DNA of 64,000 nucleotides from Poteriospumella lacustris (lineage: Eukaryota > Sar > Chrysophyceae > Chromulinales > Dinobryaceae), in the NCBI GenBank assembly GCA_008000375.1, contig SMOI01000187.1:1-64000 (forward strand), read 5' to 3'. Below the pieces are notes generated by a model. That model saw only the letters and a program-made list of their open reading frames with translations. It had not been told where the DNA came from and ran no database searches. Below are positions 44,824-55,586 of the stretch, one piece after another. The position numbers and the translations under genes are program-made. The stretch's first letter is position 1; every line of letters starts with the position of its first letter.

Positions 44824-46929
44824 ATGATGATGCCATGGGGCAACACCAGCAAGCCTTCCAACGCGTATACGGCTATTAATGATACAGATGGAGCCACGAG
44901 TGAGAAAAGTTCTGATGGCGACGGAGACGGCGACGGTGACGGTGATGCGCATTTGACGAAGACGTACGGCCTCTTTGATCTGCTGTGCGTCGGTGTTGGC
45001 GCTACTGTGGGTAGCGGTGTCTTTGTTCTCACGGGCCTGGTCGCTCGTGATATCGCAGGCCCGGGAGTGGTCTTATCGTGGGTGATCGCGGGGTGTGCGT
45101 GTTGCTTGTCGGCGACGTCGTTCGCCGAGTTGTCGAGTCGGTTCCCGTCGTCCACCTCGTCCTACACATTCGTCAAACATACTCTGGGAGAGTTCCCAGC
45201 GTATTTAGCCGCCTGGTGTTTATCCTTAGAATGTGGTCTTTCTGCTGCGGCGGTCGCACGTAGCTGGGGACGTAAACTGGTGAGTTTATGGAGCCTCGCC
45301 GCCGCCACTGCTACCGATGGAACAACGACAACGATGATGGCGACCACGACGACGACGGATACGTGGGGTTTCAATCTCTATGCGTGTCTGTTGCAATTAG
45401 CGGCGGTCGGCTTGTTTTTAGCGGGTAAAGATGTGAGTAAAATGGTGATCAACGTGTTTACGGTGGCGAAGGTCTTGCTGATCGTGTTCATGGTCGCGAT
45501 GGGGTTGTCGTTGTTTCGGGTAGCGCATTTCCAACCGACGTTGACACCGATGGGCTGGGATGGCATTTTGCGTGGCTCGACGATGTGTTTCTTTGGCTTT
45601 GTTGGGTACGATGAGGTGTGTTGTTTGGCGTTGGAGACGAAACACGCGCGGGTATTGATGCCCCAGGCGGTATTTGGGACCATTGCCCTGGTCTGTCTGC
45701 TCTACGGGTTGTCCTCAGTCGCGTTGGTGGGGATGGAGCATTATACAATGATTGATCGGGACAATGGCTACGCGATGGCCTTTGCACAGGCGGGGTACCC
45801 GACGGTAGCGACGATCACCGCGGTGGGGGAAATGGTGATGCTCCCGCTCGTCGTGTTGTTGTCTTTCTTACCGCAACCACGTATCTTAGCGGCCTTGGCA
45901 CGTGATGGATTGGCACCCAGTGTGTTGGCGCAGGTGTATGCCAATGGCAATCTCGTCCCCGCCATCGTGGTCAGTGGGGTCGTGGCGGTGGTGGTGGCGT
46001 CGTGGGTACCGTTTGTCGTGCTCAACGATTTGATCTCGGCGGGGGTCTTGTTGTCGTTCAATGCGACGAATTCGGCGTTGATTCTAGTCCGTTGTGAACG
46101 ACCAGCAGTGGTTCGGGGTTCACCCCGAACAGCGGCTGCGGTGGGTGCCAGCCGGGTCCACGATGGCGGTCGTCGTGAAGGGTCGACGTGGCCGTGGTCG
46201 CAGTGCCAGGTGTTGTTGGTGGTCTTTCATGGACTGGCGATTCTCTTCGCGTTGCAATTGTCGCATTACAATGCCTCTGGCGGCGACCCTGAGAGTGGTG
46301 GCAGTGTCGGTTATCGTCAGCCTCATGTGCACACGCGGCAAGAAGCCGGTCTGTTGGGCACGACGACGATCCTGTTGGTGGGCTGTGGCGTCGCGTTGGC
46401 GTATTTGTGTCCCGACCGAGACCACCCGCTGACGCCTGCTGTGTCCACCTCATCCGCCGCCGCCGTCGCCGTTGTCTCCCCATTGCCAGCCACAACCGCA
46501 GTTTCCCCCACATCGATCGCCGCACCCGCCGCCCCCACCGCCACAACCGCCACAACCGCAGCAGCAGCAGCACGATCACCACCACCACCACCGACGGCCT
46601 CCTCGTCCTCGTCCTCGTCATTGTCTCCTCACCCTCATCAGGTGTACCGCACACCCGCGGTGCCGTTTATCCCCCTGTTGGGCATCTGTATCAATACGTT
46701 GTTGATCTTTCAACTGTCGGCGAGTGGGTTGTGCCTCTTCGTCGCCTATTTCGGACTGGCGACGGCCACGTACGTCCTCCAACGGATCTGTCGTCGGTTA
46801 CCCCCGACACAGGGCGTGCGAGCGACATCGCTGCACGCGATGGAGGAATGCGAATTGACGGCGTTGGCTCCCTCTGCGACGGCCACCACCACGACCATCA
46901 GCACCATCAGCACTACCACCAGCAGATGA
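44824..46929 (+). CDS. Cationic amino-acid transporter (APC/SLC7 CAT type)
   Basis: Probable amino-acid permease of the APC superfamily. Single exon, 701 residues. TM1 carries the unwound signature VGATVGSGVFVLTG with the substrate-binding GSGV/I motif. About 12-14 hydrophobic segments follow, including TM2-3 SWVIAGCACCLSATSFAELS, the cytosolic FAELSSRFPSSTSSYTF typical of the family, CFFGFVGYDEVCCLALE (equivalent of the CAT FDAIATTGEE region), and LFQLSASGLCLFV-like terminal helices. Two hydrophilic loops are inserted, one Thr-rich at about 158-180 and one at about 535-600. The N-terminal cytosolic segment has a (DG)n repeat. The C-terminus ends in Thr/Ser. The missing membrane helix count versus SLC7A1 cannot be settled by eye. 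Confidence 0.87.
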   Translation: MMMPWGNTSKPSNAYTAINDTDGATSEKSSDGDGDGDGDGDAHLTKTYGLFDLLCVGVGATVGSGVFVLTGLVARDIAGPGVVLSWVIAGCACCLSATSFAELSSRFPSSTSSYTFVKHTLGEFPAYLAAWCLSLECGLSAAAVARSWGRKLVSLWSLAAATATDGTTTTMMATTTTTDTWGFNLYACLLQLAAVGLFLAGKDVSKMVINVFTVAKVLLIVFMVAMGLSLFRVAHFQPTLTPMGWDGILRGSTMCFFGFVGYDEVCCLALETKHARVLMPQAVFGTIALVCLLYGLSSVALVGMEHYTMIDRDNGYAMAFAQAGYPTVATITAVGEMVMLPLVVLLSFLPQPRILAALARDGLAPSVLAQVYANGNLVPAIVVSGVVAVVVASWVPFVVLNDLISAGVLLSFNATNSALILVRCERPAVVRGSPRTAAAVGASRVHDGGRREGSTWPWSQCQVLLVVFHGLAILFALQLSHYNASGGDPESGGSVGYRQPHVHTRQEAGLLGTTTILLVGCGVALAYLCPDRDHPLTPAVSTSSAAAVAVVSPLPATTAVSPTSIAAPAAPTATTATTAAAAARSPPPPPTASSSSSSSLSPHPHQVYRTPAVPFIPLLGICINTLLIFQLSASGLCLFVAYFGLATATYVLQRICRRLPPTQGVRATSLHAMEECELTALAPSATATTTTISTISTTTSR

Positions 46930-47435
46930 CTGTAGCCAGTCGCTTCTATTGCGCATATCCCTGTACCTGGACCTGTATGTATCTTCTTTCCTGTGTGTTG
47001 TGTTCGTGTTTGTGTTTGTATTTGGGCGTTGTACGCGGTCCGTGGGACTGTACGTACTGTACGTTCTGTACGTACTGTAGGCGCTGCCTGTGCTGCACGT
47101 GCATGGACTGCACGTGGTGCACGCGGTGCGTAGCGGCCCCTGTGATCCGTTTCACTGTTAACTATCAACCTCGCGCACTCATCCACAGAGATAGGGAGAG
47201 AGACAGACAGGCTCTATTCGGAGACAGACAGGCGAGAGGGAGAGAACGAGAAACAGCGGGGAGTCAATGACGACGGTTTACAATGATGAGCGGCGACGGC
47301 GGAGAGAAGCTGCCGGCGGAGGCGCGATACGTGTGGGAGGGGGCAGTGACCTGCACTGCCAACGCCAACGGGAGCAGGCACACGAGCGGCTGAAAGAGAG
47401 AACAACAAGGGAAAGAGGCCATCGCGGCGGACGGG
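46930..47435. other. Convergent intergenic region with GTAC-rich repeats
   Basis: Lies between convergent CAT and MtnAK genes. It contains the ACTGTACGT tandem repeat listed separately and many CACGTG-like and TGCACG words. No gene supported. Confidence 0.45.
47047..47080. repeat. 9-bp tandem repeat (ACTGTACGT), about 3.7 copies
   Basis: Three near-identical units plus a partial fourth. The unit is self-complementary in its core (GTAC), so the array can fold or bind factors on both strands. Confidence 0.8.
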
Positions 47436-50000
47436 TTATAGGACAGCCGCGACGGTGGCCTTGGCCTGGGCGACCAACGCGGTGATGTCACTGACGTGCG
47501 CGTTGCGATGCGCACTGATCAACACCGCTTGGGCAAAGGTCAACGCGCGTTTCTCTGCGACCACTCGGACCTCTGGGTCGGCAATGCTTTCCAAATCCGC
47601 TACATGGGCAACACCGACAATGCGACGGATCACCTCGGTCGCCGCAAAGCCCAACGTGTCCCGCCACACGTCTTGGAAAAACTCCCGTTGAATCTCGTCG
47701 AACCCATCCGCCGGATAGACACCCGCCACATACAATTCCCCACTACCACCGGTACGTGTGACTTGTTCGGACCACAATTGACCAAATTGACGTTCAAAGA
47801 CTTGATAAAAGGTCACAATCGTCGACAATACCCAGTCCGCATAGGCCACCGCTTCCTCATTGGTCGCGGTCGCCGTATGCGCGAAATACGAAAAGAACAA
47901 GTTGCCTACGACTTGTCCCAAATCAAAGCCCATGGGGCCATAGAAGGCGAACTCGGGATCAATGACGTATGTGGATCCTTCTTTCGCCATGACCGAACCC
48001 GTGTGCAAATCGCCGTGGACCAAGGCTTGCGTCGCCGTCAGAAAACGTTGTTTGAAATACGCCGCCGCACGCTTTGTGGGGATATCTGCTTGCAAGGCCT
48101 GTACGGTCTCGTCCAATTGAGGAGACGTCCAATGATTCAAGGCACTGGTCGTGTAAGGATCTGTGAAAATGACCTTCTCGGTCAACGCACAGAGCGCAAT
48201 GTTCCGTGACCATTCGGACACCGCTCGGCGGAATTCACCACCGGTCAGGGCCAAGGCCGACGTACCAAAGAGTGTCTTCGCCGCAAAGACACCCAAGTCA
48301 TGTGCAACCGTCGAGAAACGTTGCTTCTCCGTCAGGGCCTTGCGCAAGATCAGATGCGGTTGTTCAATGAATTCCATGGCGATGATGGCCTTGGCGAAGT
48401 CGAAATGGAAGACCTCGGGTACGTAGGCACCGTTCGTCAACTGATACTGCTTCAACAACGCTTGGTGTTCAAAGGAAGCACGTTCTAACGTCATTGGCCA
48501 CGCTTCGCCAATGCAGCGGACATAGGGCAGGGCTTGTTTGAGGACAAACTGTGCGTTGTTGCGGCCCGTGACGATGTACACGAAGTTCAAGTTGCCATCG
48601 CCGACTTCTTTGACATCGACGCTCGTCTCGATGTTGGCGATATCTTCCGCGGTCAACTGCAGACGTTGGGTCAGTAATCCTTGCTGCGCTACGTAATGTT
48701 TGATGTGGGCAGCGTCCATACGGGCGTAACCAATGGGCGTCGCGATGGGTTGCACGGCCTTGCCCAAGCGAACGATCAAATTCTTGAACTTGGTGGGGTT
48801 CTCTTGCGTCTTGCGCTTCAAATAGGCCGCCACCGGAATGATATGATCCGAGTTGGTGGAGGCGTTCTCTTGTTCGGTGTGTTCCGGCTCAATGACACCC
48901 AATTCAGTGATGACGCCGGTGATCAAGGCGCAGGGCGTGACGTCGAAGGCGGGGTTCCACACGGCAATGCCATCGGGAGCGATCTTTTGACCGAAAATGC
49001 TGTGGTAGTACAGTGCAATGGTGAGAGGGATGGGAGAGACGACGACGACGACAACAACGATGACACAACGGACGCGCGTTTACCTGGTCAATTCGTGAGC
49101 GGGACGCTCTTCGACGTGGATCTCGATACCCGAGGCCATCGTGACATCGATGGTCGTCGTGGGCAACGCCGTGAAGAAAGGAATACGGTGATACTTGGCA
49201 GCAATCGCCAGTTGATACGAACCGATTTTGTTGGCCGTGTCACCGTTGCCAGCGACACGATCCGCACCGATGACGACGACGTCCACACCCTTCACCGCCA
49301 TCAACGCAGACGCCATGTTGTCGGTGATCAAGGTACCAGGCAAACGATCTTGAACAATTTCGTAGGCAGTCAAGCGTGCACCTTGGTTGTACGGACGAGT
49401 CTCACAGGCATACACGTGTTCCAATTTGCCCAACTCGTGCAAGGCACGTACAACACCCAAGGCCGTACCAAAGCCGGCCGTAGCCAAGCTACCCGTGTTG
49501 CAAATGGTCAACACCCGGATCTTATCACGCTTGACAAGTTCCAAAATGCGCTTGGCGCCGTTGTAGCCAATAGCGCGGTTGATCTCGATGTCCTCGGCAT
49601 ACAACTGCTCGGAGGCCTCCACGACTTGATTCAACACTCCCTCAGCATTCAAATCTGCAGCACCTTCCGCAGAAGCAACCAACTCATCCAATTCATCCAT
49701 AGCGTTGAACAGATTGACGGCGGTAGGGCGAGAGGTGCGCAAGTAAGCGATAGATTCCTTCAGGAACTTGATCAACGCCTCTTTCGACTGGACGAATTCA
49801 GCACGGCGGGTTTCCAATTCAACCGCCAAACCCAACACAGCCGTAATGGCAATCAAAGGAGCACCACGAACTTGCATGGTACGAATCACTGTCCATGCAT
49901 CATTGACACCCAAGACAGGAAGGTACTTGGTTTCATGTGGCAACAACAACTGGTCCAAAACGGTGAAGGAACCACGAGAATACTTCAATGAATCCGCCAT
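47436..50000 (-). CDS. MTNAK: Fused methylthioribose-1-phosphate isomerase / methylthioribose kinase
   Basis: Two consecutive steps of methionine salvage on one polypeptide: kinase MtnK phosphorylates methylthioribose, isomerase MtnA converts the product to methylthioribulose-1-phosphate. Exons 50000-49084 and 48999-47436 around an 84-bp intron give about 826 residues. MtnA occupies about 1-370: [17 protein letters not shown], catalytic Cys in [18 protein letters not shown] (Cys 167), catalytic Asp in [17 protein letters not shown] (Asp 247), and after splicing [17 protein letters not shown]. MtnK fills the rest: [13 protein letters not shown], the catalytic-loop type [10 protein letters not shown] (about 635) and [15 protein letters not shown]. 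The linker near 360-395 has a short Asn/Ser-rich stretch. Both halves keep their catalytic residues. Such a fusion is known in ciliates (Tetrahymena MTNAK). It is bounded by divergent uS10-side sequence. Confidence 0.93.
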
Positions 50001-50137
50001 TTCTAGTTCGTTCGTATCAAATACAATACAATGCTTAGAACATTCGAAAGTGACCGCCGGTGTTATTCCAGAACATGCCTTTACAACCTTTGCAATAGAT
50101 CATACGTCAATTTAGATGGCCGGAAAAGGGTTTTTGC

Positions 50138-50386
50138 ATGCAACTCGGTTTTCCGAGAATTTTATCGCTGAATTCTGGATCAAAGGCGTTTCGAATGGAA
50201 TTTCGTTGGATAAAGGACGGATTTCGATGGGAGGAAAGACACCACGAAAAAACAGCAGGTCGAGCTCGTCCTCTTGGACTCAACACGATTGCCCATGTGG
50301 CCATGTTAGCGAATGTGTATGTTGTTCTCTCAAGAACCACAAAAATTCGCAAAGAAGGGTCCAGGATCAGGTTACCGACTGTGTGA
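50138..50386 (+). CDS. Possible 82-residue small membrane-type protein
   Basis: An ATG frame between the MtnAK and uS10 starts reads MQLGFPRILSLNSGSKAFRM, a possible mitochondrial presequence, then a charged stretch (EFRWIKDGFRWEERHHEK) and a hydrophobic segment (NTIAHVAMLANVYVVLS) with a basic end. It might be a small mitochondrial inner-membrane protein, but a second open frame overlaps it at 50116-50415 and I recognise no family. Confidence 0.35.
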   Translation: MQLGFPRILSLNSGSKAFRMEFRWIKDGFRWEERHHEKTAGRARPLGLNTIAHVAMLANVYVVLSRTTKIRKEGSRIRLPTV

Positions 50387-50435
50387 ATAATAAACTCAGC
50401 ACCTCGTCCTGTTAAAGTTCGATCAATAAGAAAAA

Positions 50436-50887
50436 ATGGCTGCCGTTCCTCCTATCAAGAAGGTAATTGATTTTTTTGAAGGTTTGTCGGCCCTGAATTG
50501 GAATTAACTTGGCTTTATCTTCCTATCACGTAGACTGAAGAAGTCGCCGAAGAGGTTGCGTACTTGGATTTCCGCATCACCTTGACCTCCCGCAAGGTTG
50601 CTGCTTTGGAGAAGCTCTGCGCTGACTTGAAGACCCGTGCCGTCGCTGTCAACGACCCTCAGGTCAAGGTCAAGGGCCCTGTCCGCATGCCTACCAAGGT
50701 CTTGAGACTTATGGTCCGCAAGTCCCCTTGCGGTGAAGGTACTAACACCTTCGATCGTTGGCAAATGCGCATCCACAAGCGCATCATCGATGTCACTGCC
50801 CCTGCTGACTTGATGAAGAAGCTTACCAACATCACCATCGAGCCTGGAATCGACATTGAGGTTGACTACAAGAACGCCCAGAACTAA
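50436..50887 (+). CDS. RPS20: 40S ribosomal protein uS10 (S20)
   Basis: Small-subunit head protein near the A-site side, a known ubiquitination target of ribosome quality control in other eukaryotes. Exons 50436-50462 and 50534-50887 around a 71-bp intron give about 126 residues (human 119). The body reads [19 protein letters not shown], then [39 protein letters not shown] and [14 protein letters not shown], with the expected [11 protein letters not shown] ending. Strong codon bias matches the other ribosomal genes. The intron lies after the ninth codon, near the start as in uS11. Confidence 0.95.
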
Positions 50888-51129
50888 ATCATCTGTGTGT
50901 TTCTGCAATCACCTTGAAGCTTAATTGATCACGCCTCTCTTTCAATCCCAACCTCTCCACGTGTTTCTTTCGTCCTTTGTTGTCTACATACTGCATTTGA
51001 AAATAGAGCTTCAAAAGAAGCAGGCACGAATTGGCTGAGTTGGATTTAATTAGCGTTGTGGGTCGGCACACCGCACCGTAGGATGTGTCACGTTCATCCC
51101 TTCCCACGCAGTGCTAAACTACCAGATAT

Positions 51130-51903
51130 TTACTTGTAAGACTTCTTGGCCAAGAAGTCAGAGAACTCCTGCTGAGGAGTTTCCTGGAAGACGGTGGGGG
51201 TCCACAAGTCAGGGGTCAAGAAAGAGTAGGTCTTGGACAAGGCGTTGAACACAGCCATCGCCAAGTTTCCGCGGGTGCGGGAGTGACCAGTGGTGGAGGA
51301 GTACACGTCAGTGACACCAGCCATGGTCAACAACTTCTTGGGGATGACGGAGGCAACGATACCAGAACCACGAGGAGCAGGGATCAAGCGGGTACGGACG
51401 GAACCGCACTTGCCAGAGACCTTGCAAGGGACAGTGTGGGGCTCACCAGCGTTAAGACCCCAGTAGCCACGGCGGACAGGGACCAAGTTCATCTTGGCGT
51501 TGATGATACCACCACGGATGGCAGTGGCAACTTCCTTGGCAGCCTTGACACCAAGACCAATGTGGCCGTTCTCGTCACCGACAGCGACGTAGCACTTGAA
51601 GCGAGTGCGCTGACCGGCAGTGGTCTGCTTCTGGACAGGCATGATCTTCATGACCTCATCCTTCAAGGCAGGGCCGAGCAAGAAGTCAACAATCTGGTAC
51701 TCCTTGATGGGGATGGAGAACAAGAAGATTTCCTCGACGGACTTGATCTTGCCATCCTTCACCAAACGACCAAGCTTGGTGACAGGGGTCCACTCCTCCT
51801 TCTCACCCTTGTCTCCACGACGAGGACGAGGACCACCACGGGGAGCATCTCCACCAGGTCTGCGGCCGAAGCCTCCACGCTTTTGCTCAGTTTGATCAGC
51901 CAT
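51130..51903 (-). CDS. RPS2: 40S ribosomal protein uS5 (S2)
   Basis: Small-subunit protein at the mRNA entry channel. Single exon of 257 residues, intronless. The N-terminus is Arg/Gly-rich ([18 protein letters not shown]), the usual methylated RG region. The S5 fold shows [67 protein letters not shown] and the C-terminal [36 protein letters not shown]. Convergent with uS10, with 242 bp between the stop codons. Confidence 0.96.
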   Translation of the reverse strand: MADQTEQKRGGFGRRPGGDAPRGGPRPRRGDKGEKEEWTPVTKLGRLVKDGKIKSVEEIFLFSIPIKEYQIVDFLLGPALKDEVMKIMPVQKQTTAGQRTRFKCYVAVGDENGHIGLGVKAAKEVATAIRGGIINAKMNLVPVRRGYWGLNAGEPHTVPCKVSGKCGSVRTRLIPAPRGSGIVASVIPKKLLTMAGVTDVYSSTTGHSRTRGNLAMAVFNALSKTYSFLTPDLWTPTVFQETPQQEFSDFLAKKSYK

Positions 51904-52320
51904 TTTTCTTACAAGATTTTTTTCGTGACAATTACGATATGAACCTCATTCGAATGAAGCCAAGTTCCCTCCTGTTCGCCCCATCAAGCATGTCATTCGA
52001 GTGGATAAAAATTGGCGACTTTGTGAAGGAAATGCCAAGGAATTTTGTTGTGTGCATGTTTGTGCGTCTCTGGGATATCTGTGTTTGGAGTTTCACTCTG
52101 CGGATTCCAGATTATGCGCGATGACGAGCATCCTGTGAGTGAGATAGTGAGATGTCGAAGGTTCTTCTTCTTGTGTAAGAAAATCCACATGATTCTGTCT
52201 TGCAACAGATTGTTTCGACCACTTTGAGAAAGAAATCTCTTGTCTTTTTCATTGGAAGAGTGTAGATTGCAATTGCATCCGTTTGTTTCCTGATCTTTTT
52301 AACATACTTGATCTTCCAAA
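51904..52320. other. Divergent promoter region, uS5 / WDR54
   Basis: A 417-bp AT-rich region between divergent starts. No gene supported. Confidence 0.4.
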
Positions 52321-53410
52321 ATGTATTCCAACGACCCCCGAAATCATATTAACCTGAGTGGATCTCCATCGTTTGTCCCTAATAATCTCTCCATTTCTCG
52401 CTCTGAGATGCTGGTACGCGATTCGTTTGTTCTCTACTGACGAAACATGCAAGACGCTCACCGTGTGCTTTTCCTATTGACTCACAGGCTTACACTCGTC
52501 TCAACGAAGTTTTTGTCGTACGAGGAAGCACTGACAGCATGCGCGTCCCTATTATGAAGAGCCGAGTAACTCAGGTATCTTTACGATCGAAGCAACTGTG
52601 GCAGTATTTCGGTCGTCACACGGTTGGTCCTGCCTACAGGTCAAATTCATCACTGTACAAGGTGTCACGGTCCTTGCTGTGCTCAGCGACCAGGGACTGC
52701 AATTGTGGTCAGCTGATGGTGACAACATGATTTATTTGTATCCCTTGAGCTCTTTGATGGGCACGGATCAGAGCGAGAGCCCTTTCATCAAGGGCATTGC
52801 GTCCGATGGCAGTAACTTCAGCGTTGGCACCTCGGCGGGTAAAGTGCTGGTTTTCGACTGCGCAACTGGCTTGAGTGGTGGAACCTTTCCCGTGAGTCAA
52901 CGATTAGATTCAGACTCCTCTCCTATTCCTATTTCGGCTGTTAGCTGTTCGCCAACGTTGATTAGCGCAGGCAATGACTTTGGTTCGATCTTCCTTTATC
53001 GCCCTCGTGAAGGGTACGCGCAGAGCGCCAAATTCAAGGGCGAAGGTGCTCCTTGTACATCGTTGGTTCAAAATGATCGTCTTGTCATGGCAGGCTTTGG
53101 TTCCGGCCATATCCGGATGTATCGCGCTGATATCAACGAGTTGACGGTCGAAATCGCTGCCCATGCTCGCGCAGTCATGGCGTTGGACTATCAAGAATCA
53201 ACGGAATTCCTGGCCTCATGCTCAGCGGACCAACAAGTGTTTGTTTGGTCGATCCCTTCCTTCACATCCAAGTCACATTCGACCATCAACTGTGTCTTTT
53301 CGACAACGGTAGAGAACAAGATCTGCACGGGGATAGCGTTCATTGGCGATACCAAGTTGGCGGTGTCTAGTTATGAAGACGAAGAAGTCACAGTGTTTCA
53401 TCGCACTTGA
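52321..53410 (+). CDS. WDR54: WD-repeat protein, WDR54 family
   Basis: Beta-propeller protein of the WDR54 type, present in many ciliated or flagellated lineages with a poorly known role. Exons 52321-52413, 52488-52574 and 52640-53410 give about 316 residues (human about 334). Matches to the family pattern: a short leader with SPSFVPNNLSI, then after splicing RVTQVKFITVQ, GLQLWSADG, GIASDGSNFSVGTSAGKVLVFD, then AGFGSGHIRMYRADI, AAHARAVMALDYQ, LASCSADQQVFVWSI and SSYEDEEVTVF at the end. The introns are all phase 0. The ATG at 52321 opens the first exon and aligns with the family start. If WDR54 is tied to cilia here, the organism may have a flagellated stage, which is inference. Confidence 0.87.
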
Positions 53411-53810
53411 TTGTACGATATGTAGGATATAGCCTTGGTCGTAAACGTAACAACAGTACTTCCCCCGCACGATTGTTCATGCCCCCCCCCCCCCACTCGT
53501 CTGTCAATAGAATGTCGCGCGCGCACACACACGTACAGGGAACGGTGCTATTGCCGCGGGCGTAGGGTCGCTGTCGAAAGTACCATCATAACGACGTGCA
53601 TCTATATTTCAAATGGAATGGTGGTTTGTTTGCCTTTGGCAATGCCCTTGAGACCCGTAAATCCCAGAAGGTAGGTTAGCTAGGTGTGAAGATTCGTCGG
53701 CGTCGGACGAGATTCGAACCAAAGGTGGTAATGACGGTCTTTCTTAGGAAAATCACATTCTAATCGAGACCATTACCATCACAATTCAATTGAATGAATA
53801 CTACAGCGAA
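53411..53810. other. Intergenic, 400 bp
   Basis: Holds a run of 15 C near 53481 and a GTTCGAATC on the minus strand near 53711-53719 that resembles a Pol III B box. The flanks do not form a tRNA cloverleaf. Confidence 0.45.
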
Positions 53811-54896
53811 ATGATGGCGAAAATTTTGAGTCTTTGGTTCGGACTTTGGCCGATTATGGCTGTAAACGCGGTAGACAAGTCGTCGTTGCGGTCTCAGCTG
53901 CGACTTCTCTCTGAAGGATGTCCTTCGGGATTCTCATTGTTGTCTGGATCTTCTACGCTTTGTGTGAAAGTCATGCCCACAGCCAAGGAGTATCTCCTTG
54001 CTCAGCAAGACTGCCGTACCATGGGTGCCGAGTTGGTGTCCATCACGTCGTCGCAAGAGAATTATGCCTTAGCGTCCTTGATTTCAGGTCAAACCTTTGT
54101 GGGAGGTGATCAAGATTCAGAAGGCCGTTGGTACTGGAAAGATGGTCAGCCCTTCACATATACCAACTGGGGATATGGACAACCTGATAACACGTGGGGT
54201 TACGAAAACTGTTTGGCGATTTTGCCGACGGGCCTGTGGAACGATTACATTTGTTGGTTCGAGCTGCCAAGCGTTTGTGGCCTGAGAATAATGGCACCAA
54301 CGATGTCTCCTGTGCGATCACCTACGCCGTACCCATCGTCGCTACCGGGTGATTCGAGCCCAGGCTCATCGTCGTCCTCATCCTCCTCGAACGGAATCTA
54401 TACGGATCCCTTCGCGATGTCCATCATTTCCATCGTGGTTTTGATTGCCATTGTTCTTTCATGCATTGCCGTGCGATTGTGCTGTGGTCCCTCTACCTCC
54501 GCAGTGTATACCTCGCCCCCGCCCGCTGTCCCTGTACCGTACAATCACACTGCACAGCAAGCGATGCCAACGACCGTCGCCGTGGTATCGTCTGCTCCGT
54601 CAGCCCCTCCCATGGCAGAAGTGTTCACTGATTCCTCCAAAGGCCCCAGTGCATCAGTAGTGGTCGCGTTTGCCGACACGACGTTGGGGCGGGGAAGCAT
54701 TGAACTGCCACTGGTGGCGTCCGTACCACCAGCCACTGTGGTCTATGCGGCATCAGTCCCATACACTGCGACTGTCCTTCCGACGACAGTCAGCACCACA
54801 TCGCCGACAGGTTCACGACCAGTGACCATGCCTACCACTGGTCCCATCACGACGTACGGTCAACCCGCATACGTCTGCACCGTCACATACGTGTAG
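53811..54896 (+). CDS. C-type lectin-domain membrane protein
   Basis: Single-pass surface-type protein with one C-type lectin domain, about 361 residues. A signal peptide (MMAKILSLWFGLWPIMAVNA) is followed by a CTLD of about 120 residues (35-157): GCPSGFSLL, LAQQDCRTMGAELVSI, TFVGGDQD, the calcium/galactose-type QPD at 124-126 (WGYGQPDNTWGYENC), and WND at 143-145. Cys 37, 51, 68, 134, 148 and 156 are placed for three disulfides. A Pro/Ser-rich stalk then leads to the membrane helix (about 202-222, FAMSIISIVVLIAIVLSCIA) and a Pro/Thr-rich cytosolic tail with PSAPPMAE-like motifs. QPD suggests galactose/GalNAc preference in known lectins. The function here could be adhesion or prey recognition. 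The upstream TTG start is not used. Confidence 0.88.
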   Translation: MMAKILSLWFGLWPIMAVNAVDKSSLRSQLRLLSEGCPSGFSLLSGSSTLCVKVMPTAKEYLLAQQDCRTMGAELVSITSSQENYALASLISGQTFVGGDQDSEGRWYWKDGQPFTYTNWGYGQPDNTWGYENCLAILPTGLWNDYICWFELPSVCGLRIMAPTMSPVRSPTPYPSSLPGDSSPGSSSSSSSSNGIYTDPFAMSIISIVVLIAIVLSCIAVRLCCGPSTSAVYTSPPPAVPVPYNHTAQQAMPTTVAVVSSAPSAPPMAEVFTDSSKGPSASVVVAFADTTLGRGSIELPLVASVPPATVVYAASVPYTATVLPTTVSTTSPTGSRPVTMPTTGPITTYGQPAYVCTVTYV

Positions 54897-55586
54897 GTGC
54901 CCCATACGTCGAACGCCCCCCCCCCCCCGCCCTCACATTCCTCACCGACGATCCGCCAGCAGTACAGCACCCTTTCTTCGGTGAAACATGAGGGATGGAT
55001 GCCGCAGCGGTGGTACCTCCTGTTTGATTGATTGTTTGATTGATTTACAGCTTGTTTCTTCGTTGCAATAGCCAGCGACAATGTATTATTCTTTTTCTTC
55101 TTCTTTCTTTCTTTCTTTGCCGTACACGTACATTTTCCCTAAACCATACACATTATCATGCTGCTCCAGGTTGCAGGCAAACCGCTCGACCTCCACACTG
55201 CGACGACGGTGTTGTTCACTCTGTGCGACCAGCGGATTGCACAGTGCGTGATCGCCCGTTGGTTGTACGCTCATTGTCTTTATTTCAATGTCTTTGTTGC
55301 TATTAATGGATTCTCTTTTTTTTTTCGGTGCAGCATTGTCTCCGACAGTCGTCGCTTTGCTACCCCATCCCAATGTCTTCTTCCCCTTAGTCGGTGTTCT
55401 TCGTTGTCCTGCAGCAGTCAGTGTGGTCGTGACGGTAACTGGTCGGTGACCTTCTGTATAAGTTGATGACAAGGTGCGGGGAGGTTGGCTGGTACGTTGT
55501 GGTGCACCAAACACACAGAAACACAGAGAGACGCAATAGAGGCACGTGAAACGAGATGGCCCACCGGTGTAGCGGGTGACATCCTC
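54897..55586. other. Intergenic, 690 bp, convergent
   Basis: A run of 13 C near 54918, pyrimidine tracts, and on the minus strand an open frame (55513-55086) without ATG. Its start region repeats the 3' flank of the Zn/TPR gene copy A (GCGTCTCTCTGTGTTT), so it is the 3' untranslated part of copy B. Confidence 0.45.

Noticed and set aside
46407-47270. 287-residue plus-strand frame overlapping the CAT gene end
   Set aside because: Frame-shifted reading of the transporter and its 3' region; rich in Arg/His/Cys with no domain.
53680-53760. Possible tRNA on the minus strand (B-box GGTTCGAATC)
   Set aside because: T-stem does not pair and no acceptor or anticodon arm can be built.
55086-55513. 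142-residue minus-strand frame
   Set aside because: No ATG; starts in sequence homologous to the copy A 3' flank, and the Lys/Glu runs come from pyrimidine tracts.
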